DNA of 64,000 bases from Azonexus hydrophilus (GCF_001956855.1 NZ_MTHD01000005.1:248001-312000), one strand, 5' to 3'; numbered from the stretch's first letter, positions 46,658 to 57,534 are shown. Notes: generated by a model from the letters alone, not told the origin. Numbers and translations are program-made.

Positions 46658-47452
46658 ATGTCATTAACAATTACCACATGGCGCAACCGGGTCTGTGCCT
46701 GCATGGCTGTCATTCTGCTGGCAGGCTGCGCGGTTACCGAAAGAATCAAGTCGGACATGGCGGTTCACGAAGCCGAAAATGCATATGCCACCAGGGATTA
46801 CGTGGCGGCGGCCGAAGCCTATCGGCGCTCCGCGGAGGCTGGCGGCGGTTACGGCCAGTACATGCTCAGCTGGATGTATGCCGAGGGCAAGGGCGTCAAG
46901 CGCGATCAGGCTGAGGCCGAGCAGTGGATGCGCAAGGCGGCGGATTCCGGCTATCCCGCGGCAAATTTCACGATGGGTGTCCGCAGCCTCGGCGGCGTTG
47001 GTGAGAAACGGAATCCTCAGGCTGCCGCAGCCTACATGCTGAAGGCGGCAGAGGGTGAGGACGAGGTCGCCATGTTCTATCTCGGCCTGCTCCATGTCTA
47101 CGGTACCGGGGTCGCGGCTGATGCCGGTGAAGCGCTGCGCTGGTTCCGCATGGCCAAGGCCCATGGTTATCCCGTGCAACCGCTCCTGTTGACGGAAGAG
47201 GGGGTTGCCGCGCAAGTGAAGGCGAAGCCCCGTGCTGTTCTTGGCGATGCGCGCAAGCCGCTGGACCGGAAGGCGCTGGTCAGGGAGATCCAGGGGCAGT
47301 TGAATCGTCTTGGCTATCCGGTGGGCAAACCCGATGGCGTGGCCGGTAGCAAGACGCGGGCTGCCATCGAGGCATTCCAGCGGGCCCAGGGGATGAAAGT
47401 GAATGGCAGGACCGATAACGAGCTTCTGGAAGCGCTCAAACGGGCGAAGTAG
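46658..47452 (+). CDS. Sel1-repeat lipoprotein with peptidoglycan-binding domain
   Basis: A 264-residue lipoprotein (lipobox LLAGC, about residue 24). Four Sel1/TPR-like repeats (about 45-180; YMLSWMYAEGKGVKRD, FYLGLLHVYGTGVAAD) are followed by a peptidoglycan_binding_1 domain (about 205-262, LNRLGYPVGKPDGVAGSKTRAAIEAFQRAQG split over helices). It probably holds partners at the cell wall. It starts 54 bases after the Hint lipoprotein gene in the same direction and may be co-transcribed. Confidence 0.87.
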   Translation: MSLTITTWRNRVCACMAVILLAGCAVTERIKSDMAVHEAENAYATRDYVAAAEAYRRSAEAGGGYGQYMLSWMYAEGKGVKRDQAEAEQWMRKAADSGYPAANFTMGVRSLGGVGEKRNPQAAAAYMLKAAEGEDEVAMFYLGLLHVYGTGVAADAGEALRWFRMAKAHGYPVQPLLLTEEGVAAQVKAKPRAVLGDARKPLDRKALVREIQGQLNRLGYPVGKPDGVAGSKTRAAIEAFQRAQGMKVNGRTDNELLEALKRAK

Positions 47453-47458
47453 CAATTG

Positions 47459-47502
47459 TTGCGGTCAACCCGGTTTTTCTCCTGATTTCGCGTTGACCGC
47501 AA
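47459..47502. repeat. Facing copies of the GTTGACCGCA motif
   Basis: TTGCGGTCAAC (47459-47469) and GTTGACCGCAA (47492-47502) form an 11-bp inverted repeat with a 22-base loop, just after the Sel1 gene. It may act as a weak terminator or structural element. Confidence 0.6.
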
Positions 47503-47552
47503 GCTGGTCTATCCTCTGCCCTGCAAACGAGCAATTCATCCAGGAGAGTGCG

Positions 47553-47906
47553 ATGGGCAAGAAGAACGCAGCGATACTGCTGGCGGTTGCGGCATTGACG
47601 CTGACATCGACGGTAGCCATGGCGCAGAACCTCAAGGTACTCGGGTTTGACGACAATTCCTGCAAGGCCTGGCAGGGGACCAGTGGCGATCCCGAGTTGC
47701 GCGCAGCCCAGGTGGCCTGGGCGCGTGGTTTTCTCAGCGGCCACAATTACGCGAATCAGCGCCAGCAGGTGACTGATGTCTCGGCGGGGACCGTTGAGCG
47801 GAACATCGAACAATATTGCCGGAAGAATCCCACCGGCCTGTTCATCGATGCGGCCTACCGGATGAGCGACAGCATGTCCGGGCGCAACGAGCCGATCCGC
47901 AAGTGA
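47553..47906 (+). CDS. Small periplasmic protein, HdeA/Rap1a-like pattern
   Basis: A 117-residue protein with a signal peptide (about 1-24, VAMAQ) and mature part containing two cysteines (DDNSCKAWQG and IEQYCRKNP) spaced about 63 residues apart around a VAWARGFLSGHNYAN helix. This two-cysteine helical pattern recalls HdeA or Rap1a-like periplasmic proteins, but identity is not established. The start has CAGGAGAG upstream. It converges with the following gene, with six bases between stops. Confidence 0.6.
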   Translation: MGKKNAAILLAVAALTLTSTVAMAQNLKVLGFDDNSCKAWQGTSGDPELRAAQVAWARGFLSGHNYANQRQQVTDVSAGTVERNIEQYCRKNPTGLFIDAAYRMSDSMSGRNEPIRK

Positions 47907-47912
47907 GAACGA

Positions 47913-48722
47913 TCAATTGCAGCGGTTGCCGTTCATCCGCGTGAAGCCCGCGCCGTCGCCGCTGCTGCCGGGACGGATGCAGATGGTGATGCCAAGCGAC
48001 CTGGCGGCGCGATCGATATCGGGCGGGAAAGGTGAAAACGGCAGCGAGCGTTCGATGATGGCCTTGATGTAGGCGATTTCGCCTGCCTGATCGCCGGCAT
48101 TGAGGACGACGAAGCTTTTCAGCGAACCGTCCGGATGCAGCCGGAACTGGACCGCAGCCGGCCGGATGCCGGGGTCGCGTTGATTGCGCTCGACGAAGGC
48201 GGCACTACGGTTCAAGCGGCGGACCATGCCGTCAAGATAGGTCTCCAGGCTGAAGGCATTGACCGGTGGTGCATTCGGGCGCAGCTCAAGTAGGGCCTCC
48301 TCGGCTTCCTCGCGCGCGGCCATCTGCCGTCCCTGTTCGCGTGCCATCGCCAGTGAACGCTGAGCCAAGCTTGGTTTTGGCGCCTTCTCCAGTTCGTTGA
48401 GAAAGCTGTCCATCTCGGATTTTTCTGCCGTCGTCCAGGTTGGCGTGGACGATTTTTTTGCGCTCAATATCCGGGTGCGGGTCTTTGCCTTGTCGGGTTT
48501 TACGCTTGTCTGCCGCGGTGCCTCAGTGGCTGGCGCTGGTGTTTCTGCTACGGCAGGGCGTGCTTGCAGGCGGGCTTCCATGCGCGACGGGACGGCGTGC
48601 ATGATGGCAGGTTCCTGGCTCGGCAGCAGCAAGAGCAGCAAGTGCACCAGGCACGATGCTGCCAAGGCCCGGTAAAAGGCGGTGTCTCCGTGCAGGGGGC
48701 GTGAGCTTGGCATCGGCAGCAT
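47913..48722 (-). CDS. TonB-like energy transducer protein
   Basis: A 269-residue protein with an N-terminal membrane helix (about 17-34), a Pro/Ala-rich and charged linker (about 35-160) and a C-terminal domain with the VQFRLHPDGSLKSFVVLNAGD strand pattern typical of TonB C-terminal domains. The HTH-free architecture suggests a TonB-family or TolA-like periplasm-spanning protein. No exbB or exbD lies nearby. The start may be 48722 or the later ATG at 48713. Confidence 0.7.
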   Translation of the reverse strand: MLPMPSSRPLHGDTAFYRALAASCLVHLLLLLLPSQEPAIMHAVPSRMEARLQARPAVAETPAPATEAPRQTSVKPDKAKTRTRILSAKKSSTPTWTTAEKSEMDSFLNELEKAPKPSLAQRSLAMAREQGRQMAAREEAEEALLELRPNAPPVNAFSLETYLDGMVRRLNRSAAFVERNQRDPGIRPAAVQFRLHPDGSLKSFVVLNAGDQAGEIAYIKAIIERSLPFSPFPPDIDRAARSLGITICIRPGSSGDGAGFTRMNGNRCN

Positions 48723-48771
48723 TCTAATGCGTCAGCACCGACACGCCCGACCCACGCCGGGCAGATTTTTC

Positions 48772-50382
48772 CTACACCCGATAGCGGGCGACGATCTGGT
48801 GCATTTCCTGGGCGAGCTTGACCAGCTCTTCGGAAGTGTTCGAGGTCGATTGCGCGGCGGCGCTGTTTTCCTCGGTCATCTGGGCGATCTTCTCGACCTG
48901 CTGGGCGATGTCGGTGCTGGCGACACCCTGTTCACGAATCGCGCTGGTGATGTCACTGACCATGCCGACGGTGTCGGCCGAGCCGCTGCCGATTTCCTGC
49001 ATTGCATCGCTGGCCTGGCGGGCGAAGGCGACGCCGGCACCGACGGCGCCTTCGACGCTCTGGATGCTTTGTACCGCGGCCTGCGAGCCTGCCACCATCT
49101 GCTGGATGGTGCTGGCAATTTCCTGGGTCGAGTGCCCGGTCCGTTCGGCAAGCTTGCGTACCTCGTCGGCAACGACCGCGAAACCACGACCCTGTTCGCC
49201 GGCCCGGGCTGCCTCGATGGCGGCGTTGAGTGCCAGCAGGTTTGTCTGGTCGGCGATTTCCTTGATGACCGAGACGATGCTGCTGATCTTCTCGCTCTGC
49301 TTTTCCAGGTCGGTCAACTGGGTTGAGGCGCTTTGTACGGTAGTGGCGATGCTGTTGATCGACAGCACGGTCTCGCTGATGATCCCTTCACCCTTGCCGG
49401 CTACCGTGCCGGCATTGGTTGCCAGGCGGCGCGTGTCTTCGGCACGGTCGGCAACATGATTGACGCTGACGGTCATTTCCTCGACGGCTGCCGCCATGCT
49501 GGAAGCCGACTCGCTCTGGTACTGGGAGGCGACCGACATCTGCCGGGCGGCTGTCGAGACGCGCTGGGCGGCGCTGTTCACCGATTCGGCGTGGTGCGTG
49601 ATCTGGCGGAAACTGGTCTGCAGTCGTTCGAGCAGACCATTGAAAGCGTGGGCGACCTTGGCAATCTCGTCATTGCCGTCGCTGCTCAGGCGGGTGGTGA
49701 AATCAAGATCCTTCTCGACATGGGAAAAGATATCGACCATCCGGCCCAGGCCGCCGGCGACGTGGCGATAGATCAGGAAGCCGATGATTGCGACGAACAG
49801 GCTGAGCAGGATGATTGCCGTGACGACCAGGCGGATTGCCGTCTGGTGGATATCGTAGGCTTCCCTGGCTGATTCTTCGGCATGCACCTTGACATACTTG
49901 GCGTGCTCGACCAGGGCGTTCGACAGACCGTTGACCGTGTCGGCGGCGCTGCGGGAAATGGCGGTGGCTTCCTCACGGTTGCCGGCGAGCGCGGCTGTGG
50001 CATATTTTTTCGAGAATTCGCCATAGGCAGCAGCGGTTTTCCTGTCGTGCGCCAGCAGTTCGCGATCCTTGTCGTCGGCTGCCAGTTTCTCATAGTCGGC
50101 CAAGGCAGCATTCATTTCGGCGATGCGCTCGTTGAATCGCTGGATCAGTGTTTCGCGCCGGGCCGGGTCACTCTCGATGAGCACGTTGATCAGGAAGGGG
50201 CGGGCCAGCAGGAAGGCGGTTTGCGCTTCTCCGAGCTTGAGAATGCCAGGTATCGTGATTTCGTTGGTTTCCTTGACGCCCTGGTTGATCGACGACATCT
50301 GGTACAGGCTGAAGCCCCCCAGACCAATGAGTCCTGCGATCGCCAGTGCGATCAGCAGAACAATACGGATTGCGATGCTCAT
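48772..50382 (-). CDS. Methyl-accepting chemotaxis protein
   Basis: A 536-residue chemoreceptor with two membrane helices (about 7-27 and 184-206) around a four-helix-bundle sensor (4HB_MCP type), a HAMP domain (about 207-260) and a long cytoplasmic coiled coil with the hairpin tip [20 protein letters not shown] (about 388-407). It feeds CheA/CheW. The start at 50382 follows CCGGAGA. Ligand unknown. Confidence 0.93.
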   Translation of the reverse strand: MSIAIRIVLLIALAIAGLIGLGGFSLYQMSSINQGVKETNEITIPGILKLGEAQTAFLLARPFLINVLIESDPARRETLIQRFNERIAEMNAALADYEKLAADDKDRELLAHDRKTAAAYGEFSKKYATAALAGNREEATAISRSAADTVNGLSNALVEHAKYVKVHAEESAREAYDIHQTAIRLVVTAIILLSLFVAIIGFLIYRHVAGGLGRMVDIFSHVEKDLDFTTRLSSDGNDEIAKVAHAFNGLLERLQTSFRQITHHAESVNSAAQRVSTAARQMSVASQYQSESASSMAAAVEEMTVSVNHVADRAEDTRRLATNAGTVAGKGEGIISETVLSINSIATTVQSASTQLTDLEKQSEKISSIVSVIKEIADQTNLLALNAAIEAARAGEQGRGFAVVADEVRKLAERTGHSTQEIASTIQQMVAGSQAAVQSIQSVEGAVGAGVAFARQASDAMQEIGSGSADTVGMVSDITSAIREQGVASTDIAQQVEKIAQMTEENSAAAQSTSNTSEELVKLAQEMHQIVARYRV

Positions 50383-50684
50383 GAAATCTCCGGAAAAACA
50401 GAATGTAGTAGGGGAATGATTGCTTGGCAGAACGATGATGAGCTGCCTATTGCTTTGGAATAATTTGCCCAAAAAAATAACATAAAAATAATAATTTTGC
50501 ATTTATTGTTAAATGTTTCATTGTTACATTTCGTTGCATTTGCAGCGGGTCAAAACTTGCGTATTTGTCTGTGCAGATTTCTGGCAATTGCCGGCAACGG
50601 AATTTGCATCCGGTGTCAGACGGGTCCCCGGGTAGCTGCTCAGGTATAATTTCGCCCTCTCCGCCTAACCAGACCACACTCCCA
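50383..50684. other. AT-rich divergent intergenic region with purL promoter
   Basis: No gene is supported in these 302 bases, which are far more AT-rich than the surroundings. A consensus -10, TATAAT, lies at 50645-50650, 34 bases before the purL ATG. No clear -35 is seen at matching distance, and no PurR-type site is obvious. Confidence 0.6.
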
Positions 50685-53600
50685 ATGGCCGACATTCTTT
50701 GCCTCAAGGGCGACGCCGCCTTTTCCGCCTTCCGTCTGCAACGCCTGCAAGCCCGCCTGGTGGCGGCCGTGTCGGACATCGAACGGGTTGGTGCCGATTA
50801 CTGGCACGTTTCTGCCCTGAAACGGCCGTTGACCGCAGAAGAGCGCGCCAAGCTGGCGACGCTGCTGGAAGAGAAGGCTGCCGGTTCTGATGCCGGCGAA
50901 CTGTTCCTCGTCGCGCCGCGCATCGGCACCATTTCGCCGTGGTCGTCGAAGGCCACCGACATTGCCTGGAACTGCGATCTGGATGCCATCGAACGCATCG
51001 AGCGCGTTGTCGCCTTCCATGTGGTTTTGCAGAAAAACCGCGTGTTGACCGCAGCAGAGAGAAAAACCGTCGCCGGCCTGCTGCACGACCGCATGACCGA
51101 GTCTGTGTTGCCCGGCTTCGACGCCGCCGGCGAACTGTTCCGCCATTTCGAGCCGAAGCCGCTCAATACCGTCGACGTGCTGGCCGGCGGCAAGGCAGCG
51201 CTGGTCGAGGCCAACGGCTCGCTCGGCCTGGCGCTGTCCGACGACGAAATCGACTACCTGCTCGATGTCTTCACCAAGGCCGGCCGCAACCCGACCGACG
51301 TCGAACTGATGATGTTCGCCCAGGCCAATTCCGAACATTGCCGCCACAAGATTTTCAATGCCTCATGGGTGATCGACGGGCAGAAGAAGGACAAGACCCT
51401 GTTCGGCATGATCCGCGAAACCCATGCCGCCGCGCCGCATGGCACGATCATGGCCTACGCCGACAACGCCTCGATCATCGAAGGCGCGACCATCCAGCGT
51501 TTCTACCCGGACGCCGACCGTGGCTATTCCTACAAGGAAGAGCTGACCCACATCCTGACCAAGGTCGAGACGCACAACCATCCGACCGCGATTTCGCCCT
51601 TCCCGGGCGCGTCGACCGGTAGCGGTGGTGAAATCCGCGACGAAGGCGCCACCGGCAAGGGTTCCAAGCCGAAGGCCGGCCTCTGTGGTTTCTCGGTCTC
51701 CAACCTGAATCTGCCGGACGCCCCGCAGCCCTGGGAACACGCCTACGGCCGTCCGTCGCGCATCGCCTCGGCGCTGGACATCATGCTCGAAGGCCCGATC
51801 GGCGCTGCCGCCTTCAACAACGAATTCGGCCGCCCGAACCTGACCGGCTACTTCCGTACCTACGAGCAGGACGTCGCCGGTACCGTGCGCGGCTACCACA
51901 AGCCGATCATGATCGCCGGCGGTCTGGGTTCCATCCAGGCCGAACAGTCGTTCAAGGAAGAAACCTTCCCGGTCGGCACCAAGTTCATCCAGCTCGGTGG
52001 CCCCGGCATGCTGATCGGTCTGGGTGGCGGTGCCGCCTCGTCGATGACGGCCGGCTCGAATGCCGAAGATCTCGACTTCGCGTCCGTGCAGCGCGGCAAC
52101 CCGGAAATCCAGCGCCGCGCCCAAGAGGTGATCGACCGTTGCTGGCAGATGGGCAAGAACAATCCCATCCTGTCGGTGCATGACGTCGGCGCCGGCGGCG
52201 TTTCCAACGCCCTGCCGGAACTGGCCCACTCGGGCGGCGTCGGCGCCATTTTCGATCTGCGCAAGGTGCCGACCGAAGAGCCGGGCATGTCGCCGGCCGA
52301 AATCTGGTCCAACGAATCGCAGGAACGCTACGTGCTGGCCATCCCGCCGAACCGCATCGCCGAATTCCAGGCGATGTGCGAGCGCGAGCGCTGCCCGTTT
52401 GCCGTGGTCGGCGAAGCGACCGGCGACGGCCATTTGACCGTCACCGACGCGCATTTCGGCGTCAATCCGGTCGACATGGAAATGGAAGCCCTTTTGGGCA
52501 AGCCGCCGCGCATGACGCGTGACGTCAAACACGAGCCGGAAACCTTCGTGTCGTTTGACGCCACCGCCATCGAACTCAAGGACGCAGCCTATCGCCTGAT
52601 GCGTCTGCCGACTATCGCCGACAAGACCTTCCTGATCTCGATCGGCGACCGTTCGGTCGGCGGCATGACCGCTCGCGACCAGATGGTCGGCCCGTGGCAG
52701 GTGCCGGTGGCTGACGTCGCCGTGACCACCATGGGTTACCAGGGTTACCTCGGCGAAGCCTTCGCCATGGGCGAACGCACCCCGCTCGCCGTCTTCGATG
52801 CGCCGGCTTCCGGCCGCATGGCGATCGGCGAAGCGCTGACCAACCTGGCCGCTGCCGATGTCGGCGCTCTGGCCAAGGTCAAGCTGTCGGCCAACTGGAT
52901 GGCGCCGTGCGGCGTGCCGGGAGAGGATGCCCGCCTGTTCGATACCGTCGAAGCTGTTTCTGACCTGTGCAAGGCAATCGGCGTGTCGATCCCGGTCGGC
53001 AAGGATTCGCTGTCGATGCGCACCGCCTGGGAAGATGGCGGCGTCAAGAAGCAGGTCGTGTCGCCGCTGTCGCTGGTCGTCACCTCATTTGCTGCGGTCG
53101 ACGACGTGCGCAAGACGAAAACGCCGCAACTGGCCGTCGATCAGGGCGAAACCGAGCTGCTGCTGCTCGACCTCGGCAAGAATCGCCTCGGCGGCTCCTG
53201 TCTGGCCCAGGTCTACAACGCCACCGGCAGCGATGCGCCGGACGTTGACGATCCGGCCAAGCTCAAGGGCCTGTTCGATGCCGTGCAGAAGCTCAATCGC
53301 GACGGCCTGCTGCTTGCCTACCACGACCGTTCCGACGGCGGCCTGTTCGTCGCCGCCTGCGAAATGGCCTTCGCCAGCCGCCGTGGTGTGTCGCTCGATC
53401 TCGACGGCATCTGCTACGACGCCGGCGCTGGCGATGTCGATGGTTCGGAAAAGCGTCCCGACCTGCTGGCCGGCCGCGATTTCGAAAACATCGTGCGCGC
53501 CCTGTTCAACGAAGAACTCGGCGCCCTGATCCAGATCCGCCGTGCCGACCGCGAAAAGGTCACGCCGATTCTGCGCGCCTGCGGTGTGCCGTACCACTTC

Positions 53601-54614
53601 GTCGGCACGATGAACGAGTGGGACGAAATCCGCGTTACCCGCAACGCCAAGCGCGTGCTGCGCGAAAAGCGTGTCGACCTGCAGCGTGCCTGGTCCGAGA
53701 CCAGCTACCAGATGCAGGCCATGCGCGACAACCCGAGCTGCGCGCAGCAGGAATTCGACCGCATCCTCGACGTCACCGATCCCGGCCTGACGCCGAAGCT
53801 GAGCTTCGATCCGCAGGAAGATTTCACCAAGGTCTATCAGGACATCAGCGGCCGGCCGCGCGTCGCCATCCTGCGCGAGCAGGGCGTCAACAGCCACTAC
53901 GAAATGGCCGCCGCCTTCGACAAGGCCGGCTTTGCTGCGGTCGACGTGCATATGAGCGACATTCTCGCCGGCCGCGTTACGCTCAAGGACTTCAAGGGGC
54001 TCGTCGCCTGTGGCGGCTTCTCCTACGGTGACGTGCTCGGCGCCGGCCTCGGCTGGGCGCGGACCATCCTGATGCATGACGGCTGCCGCGACGAGTTCGC
54101 CGCCTTCTTCAACCGCAAGGACACCTTTGCTCTCGGCGTCTGCAACGGTTGCCAGATGATGAGCGCGCTCAAGTCCATCATCCCCGGTGCCGAACACTGG
54201 CCGGCTTTCCGTCGCAACAAGGTCGAGCAGTTCGAAGCGCGTTTCGTGATGACCGAAATTCTCGATTCGCCGTCGATCTTCTTCGCTGGCATGGAAGGCT
54301 CGCAAGTGCCGATCGTCGTCTCGCACGGCGAGGGTCGTGCCGTGTTCGACAACGCCGACGATTACAGCAAGGTGCTGTCGGCCGTGCGCTACGTCGACAA
54401 CAAGGGCGAACCGACCGAGCTCTATCCGTACAACCCGAACGGTTCGCCGAACGGTCTGACCGCGGTGACCACGGCTGACGGCCGTTTCACGATCATGATG
54501 CCGCACCCGGAACGTGTCTTCCGCAGCGTCCAGATGTCCTGGTATCCGGAAAGCTGGGGCGAAGATAGCCCGTGGATGCGGATGTTCCGCAACGCCCGTC
54601 GTTGGGTCGGTTGA
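50685..54614 (+). CDS. purL: Phosphoribosylformylglycinamidine synthase
   Basis: A 1309-residue single-chain PurL that converts FGAR and glutamine to FGAM in purine synthesis. An N-terminal PurS-like/linker region is followed by two AIRS-type synthase halves ([32 protein letters not shown]) and a C-terminal class I glutaminase with nucleophile Cys in GVCNGCQMM and His-Glu in [10 protein letters not shown]. Length fits the gamma/betaproteobacterial type. Two copies of GTTGACCGCA lie inside its 5' part and two of the reverse motif in its 3' half. Confidence 0.97.
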   Translation: MADILCLKGDAAFSAFRLQRLQARLVAAVSDIERVGADYWHVSALKRPLTAEERAKLATLLEEKAAGSDAGELFLVAPRIGTISPWSSKATDIAWNCDLDAIERIERVVAFHVVLQKNRVLTAAERKTVAGLLHDRMTESVLPGFDAAGELFRHFEPKPLNTVDVLAGGKAALVEANGSLGLALSDDEIDYLLDVFTKAGRNPTDVELMMFAQANSEHCRHKIFNASWVIDGQKKDKTLFGMIRETHAAAPHGTIMAYADNASIIEGATIQRFYPDADRGYSYKEELTHILTKVETHNHPTAISPFPGASTGSGGEIRDEGATGKGSKPKAGLCGFSVSNLNLPDAPQPWEHAYGRPSRIASALDIMLEGPIGAAAFNNEFGRPNLTGYFRTYEQDVAGTVRGYHKPIMIAGGLGSIQAEQSFKEETFPVGTKFIQLGGPGMLIGLGGGAASSMTAGSNAEDLDFASVQRGNPEIQRRAQEVIDRCWQMGKNNPILSVHDVGAGGVSNALPELAHSGGVGAIFDLRKVPTEEPGMSPAEIWSNESQERYVLAIPPNRIAEFQAMCERERCPFAVVGEATGDGHLTVTDAHFGVNPVDMEMEALLGKPPRMTRDVKHEPETFVSFDATAIELKDAAYRLMRLPTIADKTFLISIGDRSVGGMTARDQMVGPWQVPVADVAVTTMGYQGYLGEAFAMGERTPLAVFDAPASGRMAIGEALTNLAAADVGALAKVKLSANWMAPCGVPGEDARLFDTVEAVSDLCKAIGVSIPVGKDSLSMRTAWEDGGVKKQVVSPLSLVVTSFAAVDDVRKTKTPQLAVDQGETELLLLDLGKNRLGGSCLAQVYNATGSDAPDVDDPAKLKGLFDAVQKLNRDGLLLAYHDRSDGGLFVAACEMAFASRRGVSLDLDGICYDAGAGDVDGSEKRPDLLAGRDFENIVRALFNEELGALIQIRRADREKVTPILRACGVPYHFVGTMNEWDEIRVTRNAKRVLREKRVDLQRAWSETSYQMQAMRDNPSCAQQEFDRILDVTDPGLTPKLSFDPQEDFTKVYQDISGRPRVAILREQGVNSHYEMAAAFDKAGFAAVDVHMSDILAGRVTLKDFKGLVACGGFSYGDVLGAGLGWARTILMHDGCRDEFAAFFNRKDTFALGVCNGCQMMSALKSIIPGAEHWPAFRRNKVEQFEARFVMTEILDSPSIFFAGMEGSQVPIVVSHGEGRAVFDNADDYSKVLSAVRYVDNKGEPTELYPYNPNGSPNGLTAVTTADGRFTIMMPHPERVFRSVQMSWYPESWGEDSPWMRMFRNARRWVG

Positions 54615-54638
54615 TCCCGGTTTTTCGTCAAACTCTGT

Positions 54639-54666
54639 TTGACCAAAGCCGCGCTTCTGCTACAAT
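54639..54666 (+). promoter_or_regulatory. Promoter of tRNA-Ser
   Basis: A -35 TTGACC (54639-54644) and -10 TACAAT (54661-54666) separated by 16 bases, ending 11 bases before the tRNA 5' end. Both hexamers match sigma-70 consensus at five positions. Confidence 0.8.
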
Positions 54667-54677
54667 GCGCGGCTTCC

Positions 54678-54768
<91 letters not shown>

Positions 54769-54816
54769 GAGCCTTCCAACTCTGGAAATATCCGGAAGGA
54801 TATTTGAAAAAGCACC

Positions 54817-54840
54817 AAAGCCCGCAAATGCGGGCTTTTT
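54817..54840 (+). terminator. Rho-independent terminator after tRNA-Ser
   Basis: A 9-bp stem AAAGCCCGC/GCGGGCTTT with an AAAT loop and trailing Ts. It lies 48 bases after the tRNA and could also serve the convergent gene ending at 54862. Confidence 0.88.
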
Positions 54841-54861
54841 GCTTTTTGGCTGCTGGATGCT

Positions 54862-56004
54862 TCATCGGCGCAGGGGCAGGTGCGCGGTCGCTTCTTCCGC
54901 GTAGGCCAGCACGCTTGCGCGATGTCGTTCCAGGTATTGTCCGATCAGGCTGCGCATGCGTTGGTCTTCGATCCAGTGGCAGGAGCGGACGATGGTTGGT
55001 TCGAAGCCGCGCGCCACCTTGTGTTCACCGCCGGCGCCCGGTTCGAAGGTGGTGAGACCGTGCTTCAGGCAGTAATCGATGCCTTGATAGAAGCACAATT
55101 CAAAATGCAGGCTGTGGTGCTTGCCATTCGTGCCCCAGTAGCGCCCGTACAGCGTGTCGTCGCTGCGAAAGCAGATGGAGACCGCCACCGGCTCGCCATC
55201 GGCGTAGGCAATGAAAACGACCATGCGGCGTTCGAGCCGGCTGCCGAGTTCGGCAAAGCAGGCGGCTGAAAAGGCCGCGTAGTTCCGGTACTTGACGAAT
55301 GTCATTGCATAAAGCGCATACAGGGCGGGCCATTCCGCCGGTGCAATCTCGTTGCCATGCCGGATTTCGATGCTGATCCCGCTTTCGGCAACCCGGCGTC
55401 GTTCGGCCTTGATCTTGCGTCGCTTCTCCGACGGAAAGCGTGCCAGGTAAGCGGCAAAGTCTTCGTAGCCCCGGTCGTGCCAGTGAAACTGCACGTCGTG
55501 GCTGACGAGCAGGCCTTGCGAGCGCAGGTGTTCGACTTCGTCCGGCGCGGGGAGGGCTACATGCCACGACGAGAGCTGGTTTTCTGCAACGTGGGCCTTG
55601 ACGGTTTCGATGAGCGCCTGACGGATGTCCTGGCTTGTCGTCCCGTCACCGGTCAGGAAGCGGTTGCCGCCGGCCGGGGTATGGGGCAGGCCGCTGAGCA
55701 GCTTGGGGTAATAGGGTTTGCCGAGCTGCTCGTAAGCGCCGGCCCACGACCAGTCGCGGACGAAGTCGCCATGCGAGTTGCTCTTCAGGTAAGTCGGCAA
55801 CAGGCCAAGTGCTGTGTCGTCGCCATCCTTGAGTAGCCAATGGCTGGCCTGCCAGCCATTGCCGGGGCCAGCCACGGCGTGGCGTTCAATGGTTTCGAGG
55901 AAGTCGGCCGAGAGGAAGGGATGCCCTGCCGGTGCCAGCCTTTCCCAGGCATCGCTGTCGATCATGCCGGCAGAGGGTGTCAGTGCGATTGAAACAGTTG
56001 TCAT
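54862..56004 (-). CDS. FemAB-like/DUF482 GNAT-family protein
   Basis: A 380-residue soluble protein of the peptidogalycan/DUF482 group (PF04339-like), with an N-terminal segment AWERLAPAGHPFLSADFLETIE and a C-terminal GNAT-like domain (RMVVFIAYADGEPVAVSICF, YGRYWG, FEPGAGGEHKVARGFEPT). Members are predicted N-acyltransferases of unknown substrate. ATG at 56004 is chosen by conservation of the N-terminus. It converges on the tRNA. Confidence 0.85.
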   Translation of the reverse strand: MTTVSIALTPSAGMIDSDAWERLAPAGHPFLSADFLETIERHAVAGPGNGWQASHWLLKDGDDTALGLLPTYLKSNSHGDFVRDWSWAGAYEQLGKPYYPKLLSGLPHTPAGGNRFLTGDGTTSQDIRQALIETVKAHVAENQLSSWHVALPAPDEVEHLRSQGLLVSHDVQFHWHDRGYEDFAAYLARFPSEKRRKIKAERRRVAESGISIEIRHGNEIAPAEWPALYALYAMTFVKYRNYAAFSAACFAELGSRLERRMVVFIAYADGEPVAVSICFRSDDTLYGRYWGTNGKHHSLHFELCFYQGIDYCLKHGLTTFEPGAGGEHKVARGFEPTIVRSCHWIEDQRMRSLIGQYLERHRASVLAYAEEATAHLPLRR

Positions 56005-56124
56005 GAAAAGTACGCTCGGCGGCTGAGGCTGGTCTGACTGCGGCAGGCTTGATCCGTTCAACCGGAGTTGATTTAATGCCGGGGCAGCCTAAGATGAGCT
56101 TGCCAGACCTTCATTTTTCCGCCG

Positions 56125-56697
56125 ATGAACATATCCGGATTCAGTCCCGTCAGCAGCAACTATGCATCGACCGCCAACCGGTCGACCGGGAATGCTGCGT
56201 CTGCAGGGGCTTCGGGGCGTCGGGCGGAAGAGGGGCAAAACGGGCAATTGAGCCGGGAAGAAGCTGCCGAAGTTGCCGAGCTGAAAAAGATCGACAGCAA
56301 GGTCCGCCAGCACGAGATGGCGCACATGGCTGCCGGTGGCGGCCTGGTGACTTCAGGAGCGAGCTATACCTATCAGAAAGGGCCGGACGGTGTTAATTAC
56401 GCTGTCGGTGGCGAAGTCGGTATCGATACCTCCTCCGGGCGAACGCCGGAGGAGACCATTGCCCGGGCGCAACGCATCCGCGCCGCCGCGCTTGCGCCAG
56501 CCGATCCATCCGGTCAGGATCGTGCCGTGGCGGCCAAGGCGACACAGATGGAGCAGGAAGCGCGGGGCGAACTGGCGCAGCAGGCCATGCGCGGTGCAAC
56601 CGGCGCCGACGGCGACGAACCCCGCCAGGGGAAACTGGCTGGCTATCTCGCTGCAGACAAGCCGGCTGCCGGCAGTTCGGTCAACATCTACGCCTGA
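56125..56697 (+). CDS. SprA-related putative metalloprotease domain protein
   Basis: A 190-residue protein without signal peptide. A low-complexity Ser/Ala/Asn N-terminus (1-40) precedes a domain with HEMAHMAAGG (HExxH-like; His-Glu-x-x-His), then GASYTYQKGPDGVNYAVGGEVGID, hallmarks of the SprA-related family with a putative metallopeptidase centre. Function is unknown. It ends 39 bases before cobB in the same direction. Confidence 0.8.
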   Translation: MNISGFSPVSSNYASTANRSTGNAASAGASGRRAEEGQNGQLSREEAAEVAELKKIDSKVRQHEMAHMAAGGGLVTSGASYTYQKGPDGVNYAVGGEVGIDTSSGRTPEETIARAQRIRAAALAPADPSGQDRAVAAKATQMEQEARGELAQQAMRGATGADGDEPRQGKLAGYLAADKPAAGSSVNIYA

Positions 56698-56736
56698 TCA
56701 GACCATTCCAGCTTGTCATCCAGAAAGCAAAAAAAC

Positions 56737-57480
56737 ATGATTGATGCGATTGCCCGCGAACTGACGTCAGCCGAGCGGGTGCTGTTCATTACCGGAGCGG
56801 GGATTTCCGCCGATTCCGGGCTGCCGACCTACCGTGGCACCGGAGGGCTGTACAACGGGCGCCATACCGATGATGGCATGTCGATCGAGCAGGCCTTGTC
56901 CGGGCCGGTGTTTCGCAGTCATCCGGAAATCACCTGGAAATACCTGGCGCAGATCGAGGAGACCTGCCGTGGCGCGCTGCCCAATGCCGCGCATCTGGCC
57001 ATCGCCGAACTGGAGCAGCGCCTGCCTTACGTGCTGACGCTGACGCAGAACGTGGACGGTCTGCACCGGCAGGCCGGCAGTGTCGAACTGATCGAGATCC
57101 ATGGCGGTCTGCACGAACTGTATTGTCCGCGTTGCGGTTTCTCCGAACATGCGCCGACCCTGGCCGGGCGGCCCCTGCCGCCGCCGTGCCCGGCCTGCGG
57201 GGCGATCCTGCGGCCGGATGTCGTGCTGTTCGACGAACACCTGCCTGAAGAAGCCATCGAGCGACTGGACGAAGCGCTCGACGCAGGCTTCGACCTGGTG
57301 ATCACCATCGGCACGTCGGCGACCTTTCCGTACATCGTCCAGCCGGTGGTCATGGCGCTGCAGGCCGGGGTGCCGACGGTGGAGATCAACCCGGTGCGCA
57401 CGCAGTTGAGCGAGCACGTCGACTTTCATCTGCCAATGGGCGCCGCGGCAGCCATGTCGGCCATTCTTGCCCGCCTGTGA
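56737..57480 (+). CDS. cobB: Sirtuin-type NAD-dependent protein deacylase
   Basis: A 247-residue sirtuin. NAD-binding GAGISADSGLPTYRG, TQNVDGLHRQAGS and catalytic His in EIHGGLHE are all present, with four zinc cysteines in CPRCGF and CPACGA. It removes acetyl or acyl groups from lysine using NAD. ATG at 56737 is used in preference to TTG at 56713. A bidirectional terminator follows. Confidence 0.94.
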   Translation: MIDAIARELTSAERVLFITGAGISADSGLPTYRGTGGLYNGRHTDDGMSIEQALSGPVFRSHPEITWKYLAQIEETCRGALPNAAHLAIAELEQRLPYVLTLTQNVDGLHRQAGSVELIEIHGGLHELYCPRCGFSEHAPTLAGRPLPPPCPACGAILRPDVVLFDEHLPEEAIERLDEALDAGFDLVITIGTSATFPYIVQPVVMALQAGVPTVEINPVRTQLSEHVDFHLPMGAAAAMSAILARL

Positions 57481-57491
57481 GCGGACGTAAA

Positions 57492-57515
57492 AAAAGCGCC
57501 GGGGTCGGCGCTTTT
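57492..57515. terminator. Bidirectional terminator between cobB and suhB
   Basis: A 10-bp stem (AAAAGCGCCG/CGGCGCTTTT) with a GGGT loop. T-runs occur on both strands, so it can end both converging transcripts. Confidence 0.88.
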
Positions 57516-57534
57516 CTGGCGGAGCGGCGGGAAA

